This document shows positions 8,755 to 18,159 of a stretch of DNA of 64,000 nt, piece after piece (within the stretch, counting starts at the first letter, position 1; every line of letters begins with the position of its first letter). A model generated the notes under the pieces. That model saw nothing but the letters and a program-made list of their open reading frames with translations. It did no database searches and was not told where the DNA came from. The stretch is from Paucihalobacter sp036825875 (lineage in GTDB: Bacteria; Bacteroidota; Bacteroidia; Flavobacteriales; Flavobacteriaceae): the NCBI RefSeq assembly GCF_036825875.1, contig NZ_DAISXK010000011.1, positions 7,322 through 71,321 on the forward strand. Reading direction: 5' to 3'. The translations under genes were made by a program, and so were the position numbers.

Positions 8755-8854
8755 GTGTTGTGTTTTACTATTTTTAAACTAGCAATTTCTTCGTGCAACT
8801 CTGTGGTACAACTACTACAGAAAGTTTAGCTAAGAAACATAGGTTTTTTTAAAG

Positions 8855-10738
8855 TTATTTTGCAATAGGAATACGTATTTGCGATGGATACGTCTTTGAA
8901 TGATGCACTTTATTGGTGGCAATTACACCCACCGATTCATCATAATTATTACCGCCTGTGTTAAGGTTTCTGGCAAAACGCGGAAAATTACTGCTAGATA
9001 TTTCTATACGAATACGATGTCCCTTTTTGAAGACATTACTAGTAGCCAATGGCGTGAGGTCTATTTTATAAACCTTACCTTCTTCCATAAATACTTCTTT
9101 GTCATAACCTTCACGGTAACGCACCCGCTGAATGGTTTCATCTAAATTATAGGCCGTGCCATCAGGAGCTACATCAATTAGTTTTAAGGTGAAATCCGTG
9201 TCCTTAACATCAGAAGACACATAAAGCGTGGCTTCAATAAAACCTGAAACCTCTGTATCCTCCGTTAAAATATCCGAAGAATACACCAAAATATCTTCAC
9301 GTGTTTCCATATCAATTTGATCGAAGGCGCCGCCTTTCACCGCATTGCCAGTACAACACACATTGCCACCGTAAGATGGGACAGGCGCCATTGGGTCGTA
9401 AATAAAACTATCTGGTTTATCGGCAGCTGGTTTTTTAGTTGTGAGTTTACCATCGCCAAAGTGGCTATTGGCTTTTCTGTTGCTATTTAAATAAAACGTG
9501 GTCATTTTAGTGTTTTCAGGTGGCCACGTATTGGAGGATTGCCAAACATTGGTTCCCATAGTGTAATATTGCACTCTAGGTGTTGTCTCTTTAAAATCGT
9601 TCGCTTCACCTTTGAGCCATAAATCGAACCATTTGGTAATTTGCTCGTTGTAATTTAATCTGGCATCTCCAACGCTACGTTCACCAACCATAGTATTTTC
9701 TGTAGCTCTGGTGTAACCACAATGCAAGGTTGGCGCAATTACCAAGTACTGATTATCCCTTACAAAGGCATCTTTAGCCTTGTTGCGCACATGATTAAAT
9801 AAACTGATGTTGGGAGTTATAGACACATCGTACCAAGATGCGAACCAAAAACTGGGTGTTGTAATTTCCATATTGTCATGGTAAAGTCCGCCTTCAAACC
9901 ATTCGGGATCGTTAGGCTTTCTACGAATCATTTTATCGAATATTTCGCGCTTACCGTTTACATTTTTTAGAATATCTTGAATTGGTAAATGGCTTAAAGC
10001 CTCGGCCATATCTACTGATGGATTTTTGGGACCTAAATCGTAAAATCGAGAAATGCGAATTAAATCTTCCTGTGTTGCACCCGCTGGAATACGCGGTTTG
10101 AATTTGTCGTGTTCTACGCCATATAGCCATGCGAAAAACAACATCTGTTCTGCACCACCTCGATACCAATTGCCTTGTTCATTGATATTGCCAACCCTAC
10201 CAACACCGGCACCAAAACCTTGCGGCACCATAGCGGCATGGGAAGGATGATCTAAAGCCGACACTGCCATGAGCCATTCAGCCGTAGAAGAACAACCAAT
10301 AGTCCCTATTTTACCGTTAGACCACGGTTGATTTTTCATCCATTCAAAAGCATCGTAGCCATCGGTTAAAGGGACTCCGAGAATATCCCATTCACCTTCA
10401 GAAAAATACCGACCACGTTCATTTTGAACCACATAAATATAGCCTTGTTTTATATAATCTAAAGCCCGTTGTGCTTCTCTTAATCTTTGTTTACCATCCA
10501 CCCATGTATTAAAGTTGTAAGGTGTTCTTGAAAAGATAATAGGATACTGGCCATCGGCTTTTGGGCGATAGATATCGGTTGCTAATCTGATGCCATCGCG
10601 CATGGGCATCATCACTTTTTCATCAACAATGGCAATGTCAGAAAGTTGCCCGAGAATATCCTCCTGAGAATGCGTGACAGTAACGGAAAATAGTAAACAT
10701 GCCAGTGGCAAATAAAGTGATAGAAAGTGTTTTTTCAT
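8855..10738 (-). CDS. CocE/NonD family hydrolase (S15-like)
   Basis: A 627-residue secreted hydrolase: the signal peptide MKKHFLSLYLPLACLLFSVT is followed by 'VMMPMRDGIRLATDIYRP', the usual start of the CocE / X-Pro dipeptidyl-peptidase fold. The nucleophile elbow is IGTIGCSSTAEW, with Ser in the expected place. The C-terminal jelly-roll domain (about 400-627) carries 'EVSGFIEATLYVSSDVKDTD' and 'HRIRIEISSSNFPRFARNLN'. Relatives hydrolyse alpha-amino acid esters, acyl bonds or X-Pro dipeptides, and the substrate here is unknown. It lies 100 bp upstream of the S9 peptidase on the same strand, so both secreted hydrolases may be co-regulated. Confidence 0.85.
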   Translation of the reverse strand: MKKHFLSLYLPLACLLFSVTVTHSQEDILGQLSDIAIVDEKVMMPMRDGIRLATDIYRPKADGQYPIIFSRTPYNFNTWVDGKQRLREAQRALDYIKQGYIYVVQNERGRYFSEGEWDILGVPLTDGYDAFEWMKNQPWSNGKIGTIGCSSTAEWLMAVSALDHPSHAAMVPQGFGAGVGRVGNINEQGNWYRGGAEQMLFFAWLYGVEHDKFKPRIPAGATQEDLIRISRFYDLGPKNPSVDMAEALSHLPIQDILKNVNGKREIFDKMIRRKPNDPEWFEGGLYHDNMEITTPSFWFASWYDVSITPNISLFNHVRNKAKDAFVRDNQYLVIAPTLHCGYTRATENTMVGERSVGDARLNYNEQITKWFDLWLKGEANDFKETTPRVQYYTMGTNVWQSSNTWPPENTKMTTFYLNSNRKANSHFGDGKLTTKKPAADKPDSFIYDPMAPVPSYGGNVCCTGNAVKGGAFDQIDMETREDILVYSSDILTEDTEVSGFIEATLYVSSDVKDTDFTLKLIDVAPDGTAYNLDETIQRVRYREGYDKEVFMEEGKVYKIDLTPLATSNVFKKGHRIRIEISSSNFPRFARNLNTGGNNYDESVGVIATNKVHHSKTYPSQIRIPIAK

Positions 10739-10895
10739 TTAAAATAGATTAGTTGGTTAATGCAATTTTTAAAGATATGAAAATGTATTAAGAGATATGA
10801 AACAGTAGGATTTTTTAACAATTAGTTATGTTGAATAATCTTTGTAATGATTAAATCAAGTTGCGCTAAAGAGCAAAACGATACAATACAACCTA

Positions 10896-11112
10896 GTGCG
10901 CTTTGTGAAAAAGTTTGAGCTTTGTGGTAAAAAAATTAACCACGAAGTGCGCAAAGAAGGCACGAAGCACGCAAAGTTTAGGCTGTTGACATTTATAAAA
11001 CTTTTGTGCCCTTTGTGTAAAATCTTTGTGGTCTTTGTGGTGAAAAATAAACCACAGAGTCACGGAGAACACTAAGAAAAAACTTTGCGTGGTTTGTGGT
11101 AAAAAAATAACC
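10896..11112. repeat. Composite of ACCACGAAG / CTTTGTGGT palindromic repeats
   Basis: This part of the 477-bp spacer (10739-11215) consists of repeated words CTTTGTG, ACCACGAAG, CACGAAG and GCGCAAAG in both orientations, for example CTTTGTGGT near 10921 facing ACCACGAAG near 10939, and TCTTTGTGGT near 11031 facing ACCACAGAG near 11051. At least two back-to-back hairpins can form. Minus-strand open frames here (10893-11181) are low-complexity by-products of the repeat and not genes. A smaller relative lies at 57334-57420. Elements of this wording are, as I recall, scattered in many Bacteroidota. The rest of the spacer is AT-rich and empty. Confidence 0.7.
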
Positions 11113-11158
11113 AAGAAGAAGTATGCTACATATCTTAAATACTTTAAAAAATAACTTG

Positions 11159-11192
11159 ATAAAAAAAGCCAACAACATCAAGTTATTGGCTT
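11159..11192 (-). terminator. Rho-independent terminator of the alcohol dehydrogenase gene
   Basis: On the minus strand AAGCCAATAAC pairs with GTTGTTGGCTT around a TTGAT loop, followed by a run of T (plus strand TAAAAAAA at 11159-11166). It lies 24 bp after the dehydrogenase stop codon. Confidence 0.8.
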
Positions 11193-11215
11193 AAATGAAT
11201 AATATATGAAGTAAG

Positions 11216-12268
11216 TTAATTTTTTAAACTCGCCATATCAATTACAAAACGGTATTTAACATCTGCTTTGATAACGCGTTCGTAAGCTTGGTTAATGTCT
11301 TGCATATTGATCATTTCAATATCTGAAGTGATATTGTGTTCTCCACAAAAATCTAACATTTCCTGAGTTTCTTTGATGCCGCCAATAAGCGAACCAGCAA
11401 TGCGCTTTCTGCCTAAGATGATACCTCCGCCGTGAAATGGTTTTAATGGCTCTACCGCGCCTACCATCACCATAGTTGCATCGCGTTTCAGCATGGCGAT
11501 ATAAGGATCCATTTCGTGAGCCACAGGGACGGTGTTTAGTATAAAATCGAAACTGTTAAGGTGTTTTTGAACCTCCGCTTCATTGGTTGAAATCAAAACA
11601 TCATGTGCACCTAAAGCTTTCGCATCAGCAGCTTTTGAGGGGCTTGTAGTAATCATCACCACATGTGCGCCTAAAGCGTTTGCGAACTTAACGCCCATGT
11701 GACCCAAGCCACCCAAACCAACAATACCAACCTTGTCCCCTTTTTTAACATTCCAGTGTTTTAAAGGCGACCAAGTAGTGATACCGGCACACAGTAATGG
11801 CGCCGTGCCTTTTGGGTCAATGTTTTCTGGTATTTTTAAAACAAATGATTCGTCAACAACAATAGACGTGGAATATCCACCATAAGTTGTGCCGTTTAAA
11901 TGTTTATCGGGACTATTGTAAGTGCCGGTCCAGCCGTTTTCACAGTATTGCTCTAAACCGTCGTTGCATGAATGACATGTTCTGCACGAATCCACTAAAC
12001 AACCAACGCCCACTAAGTCGCCAGTTTTATAGTTTTTCACTTCGTTTCCAACATTAACCACGCGACCAATAATTTCATGGCCTGGCACTACTGGATACAC
12101 GGAATTTTTCCAGTCGTTTCTAGCGGTATGAATGTCGCTGTGGCAAACACCACAATATAAAATTTCGATGTGCACATCTTTGGCGCCAGCTACTCTGCGC
12201 TCAATTTGTAATAGCTCTAAATCGGCTGTTGCAGCTTTAGTGCCGAATGCTTTTATTTTGGTTGTCAT
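11216..12268 (-). CDS. Zinc-dependent alcohol dehydrogenase, YahK / cinnamyl type
   Basis: A 350-residue medium-chain dehydrogenase that interconverts aldehydes and alcohols with NAD(P)(H). Catalytic zinc ligands are in CGVCHSD and 'VPGHEIIG', and the structural zinc site is the Cys cluster 'CLVDSCRTCHSCNDGLEQYC'. The Rossmann motif is GIVGLGGLGHMGV. The sequence fits the CAD/YahK branch, which prefers NADPH and reduces many aldehydes. The old-yellow-enzyme gene lies 18 bp upstream on the same strand, so the pair could reduce an alpha,beta-unsaturated carbonyl stepwise at C=C and C=O, possibly as electrophile detoxification. That joint role is inference from context. Confidence 0.88.
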   Translation of the reverse strand: MTTKIKAFGTKAATADLELLQIERRVAGAKDVHIEILYCGVCHSDIHTARNDWKNSVYPVVPGHEIIGRVVNVGNEVKNYKTGDLVGVGCLVDSCRTCHSCNDGLEQYCENGWTGTYNSPDKHLNGTTYGGYSTSIVVDESFVLKIPENIDPKGTAPLLCAGITTWSPLKHWNVKKGDKVGIVGLGGLGHMGVKFANALGAHVVMITTSPSKAADAKALGAHDVLISTNEAEVQKHLNSFDFILNTVPVAHEMDPYIAMLKRDATMVMVGAVEPLKPFHGGGIILGRKRIAGSLIGGIKETQEMLDFCGEHNITSDIEMINMQDINQAYERVIKADVKYRFVIDMASLKN

Positions 12269-12286
12269 ATATTTTTATTTAATTAT

Positions 12287-13405
12287 TTATATTTTTTCTT
12301 TAATTTTTTTGTCTAAAAACTGATAGTCAATATAACCCTTTTTTCCGGGAGTATAAAATGTATCTTCATTCCATTCAGCCAATGGTGCATTGGTTTTAAA
12401 TCGTTCCACCAAATCAGGATTTGAAATATAGAGCTTACCAAAGGCGACCATATCAGCAAAGCCAGCTTCAATTATCGCGTTTCCCTTTTCTTGATCAAAC
12501 TCGCTATTGATTATTAAGGTACCTTTATAAAGCGGACGAAAATGCTTTGCAATGTCAGTTACAGCATGAGGTACATCAGAAACATCGGTAAAAGGCTCCG
12601 ATAAGTGTAAATAAGCGAGATTATAATTATTGAGTTGTTTTACAATATATTCGAAAGTTGGAATGGTTTCTTCATCTAAAGTCATTCCAAAGGCATTATG
12701 CAATGAAGGATTAAGCCTTAATCCGATACGTTCAACAGGGATTTCGTTTTTAACAGCCTCTAGCACTTCAAATAAAAACCGTGCTTTATTTTCAATACTT
12801 CCGCCGTATTGATCGGTGCGCTGATTAGAAGCATTGTTGAAAAATTGATGAAACAAATACCCATTGGAAGAATGGATTTCAACACCATCAAAACCCGCTT
12901 CTACTGCATTTTTAGCGGCTTTGGCAAAATCGGCTACAGTGGTTTGAATGTCTTCAATAGTCATGGCTTTAGGTGTTACCGTATCTTTAAAACCTGCTGG
13001 CGTGTAGGACTTGGAATTAGGATTAATGGCTGAAGGCGCTAAAGGCAGTTCGCCATTATGGAAATCGGGATGCGACATTCTACCAACATTCCACAACTGA
13101 ATGAATATTTTTCCACCTTTATCATGTACTTTTTGAGTCACATGTTTCCAGCCTTCAACTTGCGCTTTAGAATGAATTCCAGGCGTATTGATATAACCAA
13201 TAGCTTGTTTAGAAACTTGAGAACCTTCAGTAATTATGAGACCAGCGGAGGCGCGTTGCTCATAATACACCCCGTGTAAGGCCTCTGTAGGTGCGCGTTC
13301 ATCGTTATCGGCGCGACTTCGTGTCATAGGCGCCATTACAATACGATTGTTAAGTTGAATGGTATTAGATAATATAATTGGCTCTAAAAGAGGTTGTTTT
13401 GACAT
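12287..13405 (-). CDS. Alkene reductase, old yellow enzyme family
   Basis: A 372-residue FMN-dependent TIM-barrel flavoprotein that reduces activated C=C bonds with NAD(P)H. Family marks are 'NRIVMAPMTRSRAD' near residue 20, 'GLIITEGSQVSKQ', 'IFIQLWNVGRMSHP', the substrate-binding pair in 'GFDGVEIHSSNGYLFHQF', and 'DQYGGSIENKARFLFEV'. In NemA-like enzymes the first position of that pair is His and the second His or Asn, and here it reads His-Ser-Ser-Asn. Likely substrates are quinones, enals or nitroesters. It is transcribed first, with the zinc alcohol dehydrogenase 18 bp downstream. A start at ATG 13405 gives the normal family N-terminus. Confidence 0.88.
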   Translation of the reverse strand: MSKQPLLEPIILSNTIQLNNRIVMAPMTRSRADNDERAPTEALHGVYYEQRASAGLIITEGSQVSKQAIGYINTPGIHSKAQVEGWKHVTQKVHDKGGKIFIQLWNVGRMSHPDFHNGELPLAPSAINPNSKSYTPAGFKDTVTPKAMTIEDIQTTVADFAKAAKNAVEAGFDGVEIHSSNGYLFHQFFNNASNQRTDQYGGSIENKARFLFEVLEAVKNEIPVERIGLRLNPSLHNAFGMTLDEETIPTFEYIVKQLNNYNLAYLHLSEPFTDVSDVPHAVTDIAKHFRPLYKGTLIINSEFDQEKGNAIIEAGFADMVAFGKLYISNPDLVERFKTNAPLAEWNEDTFYTPGKKGYIDYQFLDKKIKEKI

Positions 13406-13533
13406 AGCTGCTTTATTTTTTTAATTAATCTGAAAGGTACGACAGCTAAAACTTAAAAGAAAATGAGTTAACGAGCTTATGTGTTAACATTTGTTAATCT
13501 TTTGAAAGATGCTACTAAGAAAAATGAGACTAT

Positions 13534-14451
13534 TTACCTTCTAAACCGAGAAAATATAACCATAGTCCTCTTGGTATTGATAAAGTAAACGCCGGTTAGC
13601 AACACCGATGCTGCAATAATCGATTGTAAGGTGATGGTTTCATTTAAAAAAAACCATCCTAAAAAAAGAGCAACGATTGGGTTTACATAGGTAGAAGTAG
13701 CCACCTTTTCTGGGGAAACAAACTTAAGCAGATAATTAAATGATGTAAAAGCTACGATACTTCCAAAAATAATTAGTAGTGCCATAGACCAATAAACCTC
13801 ACTGCTCCACAATGTGATATTCAACCAAGGTTCATTAAAAGCAAGACTAGCAATGCACAGTATAAGACCACCTGAAATCATTTGATAGGCAGCTGTTACA
13901 AAATAGTTTTTTGGTAAATCGGCCTTACCAACAAACAAACTGCCATAGCCCCAACTTACCATACAGGCAAAAATCATAATCATTCCAAGTATTGAATTCT
14001 CTTGACTCAAAATAGCTTTTTGGCTTACCAATAAATAAATACCAATTACACCGAGAATCACCCCTATAATGGAACTAGATTTGATTTTTTTACCTTGAAT
14101 GAAAAACATAAGAATTAATACCACCAATGGCTGAGCCGAAATCTCTAAAGCAGCAAAACCGCTATCCACGTATTTCAAAGCCCACACAATGATACCATTC
14201 CCAAAAGCCAAAAATAGGAAACCACTAATGACACAATTGCGCAATTGTGTCTTTGTTATTCTGAGTGAAATTCCTAAAACTCTGCACAATAAAAAAATGA
14301 TGACTCCCGCGATGGTAAAGCGAACTGATGCAAGAAAGAAAGGTGACAACTCTTTAACAGCTATTTTATTAAGCAAATAAGTAGAGCCCCAAATAAAGTA
14401 GATAGAGAAAAATGCGCCTATAACTAATAACTTGTTTGGTGGTTGGCTCAT
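13534..14451 (-). CDS. EamA / DMT superfamily transporter
   Basis: A 305-residue integral membrane protein with about ten hydrophobic helices in two repeats, each an EamA domain (about 12-140 and 155-290). Seen motifs are 'FFSIYFIWGSTYLLNKIAV' in helix 1, 'FTIAGVIIFLLCRVLGI', 'GFAALEISAQPLVVLILM' and, in the second half, 'YVNPIVALFLGWFFLNETI'. The family exports metabolites such as amino acids, purines or thiol compounds from the cytoplasm, but the substrate cannot be read from sequence. It is a single gene, divergent from the M28 peptidase. Confidence 0.88.
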   Translation of the reverse strand: MSQPPNKLLVIGAFFSIYFIWGSTYLLNKIAVKELSPFFLASVRFTIAGVIIFLLCRVLGISLRITKTQLRNCVISGFLFLAFGNGIIVWALKYVDSGFAALEISAQPLVVLILMFFIQGKKIKSSSIIGVILGVIGIYLLVSQKAILSQENSILGMIMIFACMVSWGYGSLFVGKADLPKNYFVTAAYQMISGGLILCIASLAFNEPWLNITLWSSEVYWSMALLIIFGSIVAFTSFNYLLKFVSPEKVATSTYVNPIVALFLGWFFLNETITLQSIIAASVLLTGVYFINTKRTMVIFSRFRR

Positions 14452-14606
14452 AAGTTTAAAATAACGTGCAATATTAGGAGTATTAATTGGATTTACATAT
14501 GAAGACGCTCTTAAATATGAGTTGGTCTGAAGGTCTTTTTGAAATATTTAACATTAAAACACCGACATTAGAATTAACTTTAAAACTTAATTAAAACCAA
14601 CTTTCA

Positions 14607-16163
14607 ATGAGAACAACATTTAAAACATTTATCTTAATCTTTTTAGTCTTTAATTCTATAGCATTTTCTCAAGATAAAGATGCAATTATTCAAAACATTA
14701 TGGACGAAACCTACAACAACTCGCAGCTAGAACAACTCGCTTTTGAGTTAATGGACGAAATTGGTCCACGATTGGTAGGTTCACCACAAATGAAACAGGC
14801 TCATGATTGGGCCGTTGCTAAATTTAACAGTTGGGATATCAAAGCTGAAAACGAACAATACGGCGAATGGCACGCTTGGGAACGTGGCATTACACATATT
14901 GATATGGTATCACCTCGTGTGAAATCTATTGAAGGCATGCAACTTGCATGGAGTGCCGCGACACCTAAAAAAGGGATTACGGTCGAAGCGATTACCTTGC
15001 CTGAAAATATTACAGATTCTCTGAGTTTTGTGAGATGGCTACCCAATGTAAAAGGAAAATTAGTTCTCACCTCTATGCCACAGCCCACAGGCAGACCCGA
15101 TTATAATTGGGAGGAATTTGCCACACCCGAATCCTTTGAAAAGATGAAGAAAGATCGAGAAGAACAAACAGCCACGTGGAATGACAATATAAATAACACT
15201 GGTTACAGTAGTCGTACTTTAGATGTGGCACTGGAAGAAGCAGGCGCAGCAGGAATAGTGCAATCTTACTGGTCTAGAGCTTTTGGTGCCAATAAAATAT
15301 TTAGCTCGCGCACAAAAAATATTCCAACGGTTGATATATCCTTAGAAGATTATGGCAGCATTTACCGTTTAGCCCAAAAGGGAAAAAAACCAATGTTGCG
15401 CATTTATACTGAATCCAAAGATTTAGGTACTGCTCCTACTTTTAATACTATTGCACGAATAGAAGGCACAGAAAAGTCAGAGGAATATATCATATTATCG
15501 GCGCATTTTGATTCTTGGGATGGCGGTACTGGCGCCACAGATAATGGTACAGGAAGTATTACCATGATGGAAATTGCCAGAATTTTAAAGAAATATTATC
15601 CCAACCCAAAACGCACTATTATAGTTGGCCTTTGGGGTAGCGAAGAACAAGGCTTGAACGGTTCGCGCTCTTTTGTGCACGACCATCCCGAGATTGTCGA
15701 TAATGTACAAGCTGTTTTTAACCAAGATAATGGAACTGGACGCGTGGTGAGTTTAAGTGGTCAAGGATTTTTACATTCTTACGATTATTTAAACAGATGG
15801 ATGCAACCAGTTCCTGAGGATATTAAAAAACATGTTGAAACTAACTTTCCTGGAAGTCCTGCTGGTGGTGGTTCTGATTATGCCTCTTTTTTAGCAGCTG
15901 GCGCACCAGCTTTTAGTATGAGCTCTCTAAGCTGGTCTTATTGGAATTACACATGGCATACCAATTTAGATACTTACGACAAAATTGTATTTGATGATTT
16001 AAAGAACAATGTAGCCTTAATTGCTATTATGACTTATATGGCTTCTGAAGATGAAGAGCGTACTTCGAGAGAGCGAGCCGTATTGCCAATTAACCGACGT
16101 ACCAATGAACAAATGGAATGGCCAAAGCCTCGCGACGGAAATCGCAAGGGTGGCCTAGATTAA
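14607..16163 (+). CDS. Secreted M28 family metallopeptidase
   Basis: A 518-residue protein with a signal peptide (MRTTFKTFILIFLVFNSIAF-S). A PA-like insert (about 120-260) precedes the catalytic M28 domain (about 280-500). Zinc ligands are visible: His and Asp in 'SAHFDSWDGGTGATDNG', the Glu pair in 'GLWGSEEQGLNGSRSF', Asp in 'FNQDNGTG', and the last His in 'WNYTWHTNLDTYD'. It is an aminopeptidase or carboxypeptidase acting on peptides in the periplasm or outside the cell. No T9SS tail is present. The gene is convergent with the cold-shock-domain gene, with only 14 bp between the stops. Together with the S9 and CocE enzymes it suggests a peptide-feeding organism. Confidence 0.9.
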   Translation: MRTTFKTFILIFLVFNSIAFSQDKDAIIQNIMDETYNNSQLEQLAFELMDEIGPRLVGSPQMKQAHDWAVAKFNSWDIKAENEQYGEWHAWERGITHIDMVSPRVKSIEGMQLAWSAATPKKGITVEAITLPENITDSLSFVRWLPNVKGKLVLTSMPQPTGRPDYNWEEFATPESFEKMKKDREEQTATWNDNINNTGYSSRTLDVALEEAGAAGIVQSYWSRAFGANKIFSSRTKNIPTVDISLEDYGSIYRLAQKGKKPMLRIYTESKDLGTAPTFNTIARIEGTEKSEEYIILSAHFDSWDGGTGATDNGTGSITMMEIARILKKYYPNPKRTIIVGLWGSEEQGLNGSRSFVHDHPEIVDNVQAVFNQDNGTGRVVSLSGQGFLHSYDYLNRWMQPVPEDIKKHVETNFPGSPAGGGSDYASFLAAGAPAFSMSSLSWSYWNYTWHTNLDTYDKIVFDDLKNNVALIAIMTYMASEDEERTSRERAVLPINRRTNEQMEWPKPRDGNRKGGLD

Positions 16164-16177
16164 TAAGTTTATAAGGT

Positions 16178-16636
16178 TTATATTTTTTTTACCCGAACGG
16201 CATTCATGCCTTTCATACCTTTTTCAAGCTCATAGGATACTTTGTCGTTTTCGGCAATAGAATCTAAATGACCGCTAACGTGGGTGAAGTATTTCTCTTG
16301 GTTGACGTTGTCAATTATAAATCCAAAACCTTTTGAACCATCAAAGAAAGATACTTTACCTTCACGAACGGGGTTTAACGCTTCTTTGTCTTCGGCCGTT
16401 TGCTTCGGGATACCAATTTCAATACTTTCGGCATCCACCTTTACCTTCATAGTTGGGTCTGGCGGTGTATCGGTTAAATTTCCATTGTAATCTACATAAG
16501 CAATAGGAATACCTCCTGTGCCATGCTCATCTTTGTTTGATTTACGCGCTTCCATTTTTTTGCGCTTGTCTTCGCGCTTTTTTAAACGCTTTTTTTCTTT
16601 TTCAGATTTGTTAAAAGTTTGCTGTGATTTAGCCAT
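16178..16636 (-). CDS. Cold-shock domain protein with a basic N-terminal extension
   Basis: A 152-residue protein. The C-terminal 62 residues are a cold-shock domain: 'REGKVSFFDGSKGFGFI' holds the RNP-1-like KGFGFI and 'EKYFTHVSGH' the RNP-2-like YFTHVS. The first 45 residues are almost all Lys, Arg, Glu and Ser (KEKKRLKKREDKRKKMEARK), a long basic helix that could hold RNA. A linker (about 46-90) follows. The family binds single-stranded RNA or DNA and acts as an RNA chaperone. The extended form is common in Flavobacteriia as I recall. It is monocistronic, and its regulation by cold cannot be seen. Confidence 0.88.
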   Translation of the reverse strand: MAKSQQTFNKSEKEKKRLKKREDKRKKMEARKSNKDEHGTGGIPIAYVDYNGNLTDTPPDPTMKVKVDAESIEIGIPKQTAEDKEALNPVREGKVSFFDGSKGFGFIIDNVNQEKYFTHVSGHLDSIAENDKVSYELEKGMKGMNAVRVKKI

Positions 16637-16878
16637 TCAATAAAACATATATTTAATTAAAGCAGTTAAAGGGAATTCTTAAACTTAAAGGAGAGATAAA
16701 ATACTGAAGGCAACTTAGATTTTAATTCCGATGAATATAATGAAACACGATAGTGCCCTTAACTACCGTTGCAAAGATAAGTTATAATTTTGATATTTGT
16801 ACTATGTGTCTTTTTGATGATAAATACCATTGAAAATAACCGCTTAATCAATCCTTTTACATGGGGTGTAGTGAGATA

Positions 16879-18159
16879 TTATAGATATTCGGAGGTTAAT
16901 TCTTCCACCACAAGACCATCTTCCAAACTTTGTATGACACCTTGGGCTGCTCGTTCACCAGAAATCATAGCTGCGTTTAATGAGCCATTTAGCATATAAT
17001 CACCCGCCAGATAAATGGTTGGCTTTAACTGGGTTTCAGAAGGCTCACCGTCGTAACGCAAATCTTTTAAATTAGGTAATGCTTTTTCTATTGGATAATG
17101 CTTTAGAAATACAGTGTTTTGAATATTACAAAAGGTTTTTAAATCTGAAGTAACAGCCTTAACCAGCGCTTCAGTTGATAGTTGGTGAGGTTTTACTACT
17201 GTTACGGATAATAAATGATGGGCACCGTTGTGGGTCATCTCTAAACTATCGTGAAAGAAGATGTTATTTATGAGTGCGCCTTTATCAGCCACTAAACCAA
17301 TAATAGGCTTGTTTAAGTTTCGTTTTTCTACTTCAAAATAAAGAGTATCACAACGTTTCCATTTCACTTCTTGGTTATTTAAATTTGGAATTAGCGCCGA
17401 AGCCGCAGTTGCCACAATGGTAAAATGAGTGTTTAAAACCTCACCATTTTCTAACACTAAGGTAGAATCGGTTACTTCCTTCACTTTAGTATTAAAAATA
17501 AACTCTGTTGTTTTCAATTTAGATTTGAGCTGCTGAGGGATAGCTCCAATACCATCTTTTGGAAGCACCGCCAGACCTTCTCCGAACATTTTATAAACGT
17601 ATTCAAACATTCGGCTGGAGGTACTTAAATTTGGCTCGAGGAAAATACCTGAGAAAAATGGTTTGAAGAATTCATCAATTACTTTAGAAGAAAATCCAAA
17701 TTCCTGTAAATAGCCTAATGTGGTTTGTTCTGGTTTTTGAAAAATTTCTTCAAGACTCTGTTTTTTGAGACGTCTATTTAACTTCAATATTTTAAGCTTA
17801 TCGTTAAAGGTTGCAACATTTGATACTAATGTTCCCCACAACAAACTAGGTTTTCGCAAGGCGTCACCGATAGTTTGTTGATTACCATTTTTAAAAATTA
17901 CTGCTCCTGGTAAAAAGTACTGAGGTGCTAAAGCCTTGAAATTTAAATACTGTTTGGCCTTTGGATAGGCCTCGAGCAACACTTGAAAGCCTCTATCTAG
18001 TTGATAGCCCTTAATTATTTCGGTAGTTACACGTCCGCCTACCTTAGTGTTTGCATCTATTATAGTTGGATGATATCCATTTTTTTCGAGGACAACGGCC
18101 GCAATTAATCCGCTAATCCCCGCGCCAATGATGTGAATTTTATAATCTTTTTTATTCAA
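16879..18159 (-). CDS. NAD(P)/FAD-dependent oxidoreductase, amine-oxidase / protoporphyrinogen-oxidase type
   Basis: A 426-residue flavoprotein. The N-terminal Rossmann motif 'IHIIGAGISGLIAAVVLEKN' is followed by Asp of 'IIDANTKVGGRVTTE', the conserved FAD-binding segment of the amine-oxidase family, and 'GYQLDRGFQVLLEAYP'. The C-terminal 'IYLAGDYMLNGSLNAAMISG' closes the FAD fold. The family includes protoporphyrinogen oxidase, phytoene desaturases and monoamine oxidases. Similarity to plant-type 'FAD-dependent oxidoreductase' proteins makes a desaturase-like role possible, but no carotenoid or haem gene is nearby, so the substrate is unknown. It stands alone. Confidence 0.8.
   Translation of the reverse strand: MNKKDYKIHIIGAGISGLIAAVVLEKNGYHPTIIDANTKVGGRVTTEIIKGYQLDRGFQVLLEAYPKAKQYLNFKALAPQYFLPGAVIFKNGNQQTIGDALRKPSLLWGTLVSNVATFNDKLKILKLNRRLKKQSLEEIFQKPEQTTLGYLQEFGFSSKVIDEFFKPFFSGIFLEPNLSTSSRMFEYVYKMFGEGLAVLPKDGIGAIPQQLKSKLKTTEFIFNTKVKEVTDSTLVLENGEVLNTHFTIVATAASALIPNLNNQEVKWKRCDTLYFEVEKRNLNKPIIGLVADKGALINNIFFHDSLEMTHNGAHHLLSVTVVKPHQLSTEALVKAVTSDLKTFCNIQNTVFLKHYPIEKALPNLKDLRYDGEPSETQLKPTIYLAGDYMLNGSLNAAMISGERAAQGVIQSLEDGLVVEELTSEYL

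Noticed and set aside
10893..11181. Minus-strand open frames rich in Phe, Thr, Lys and His
   Set aside because: They are by-products of the ACCACGAAG / CTTTGTG repeat, with low complexity and no start context.
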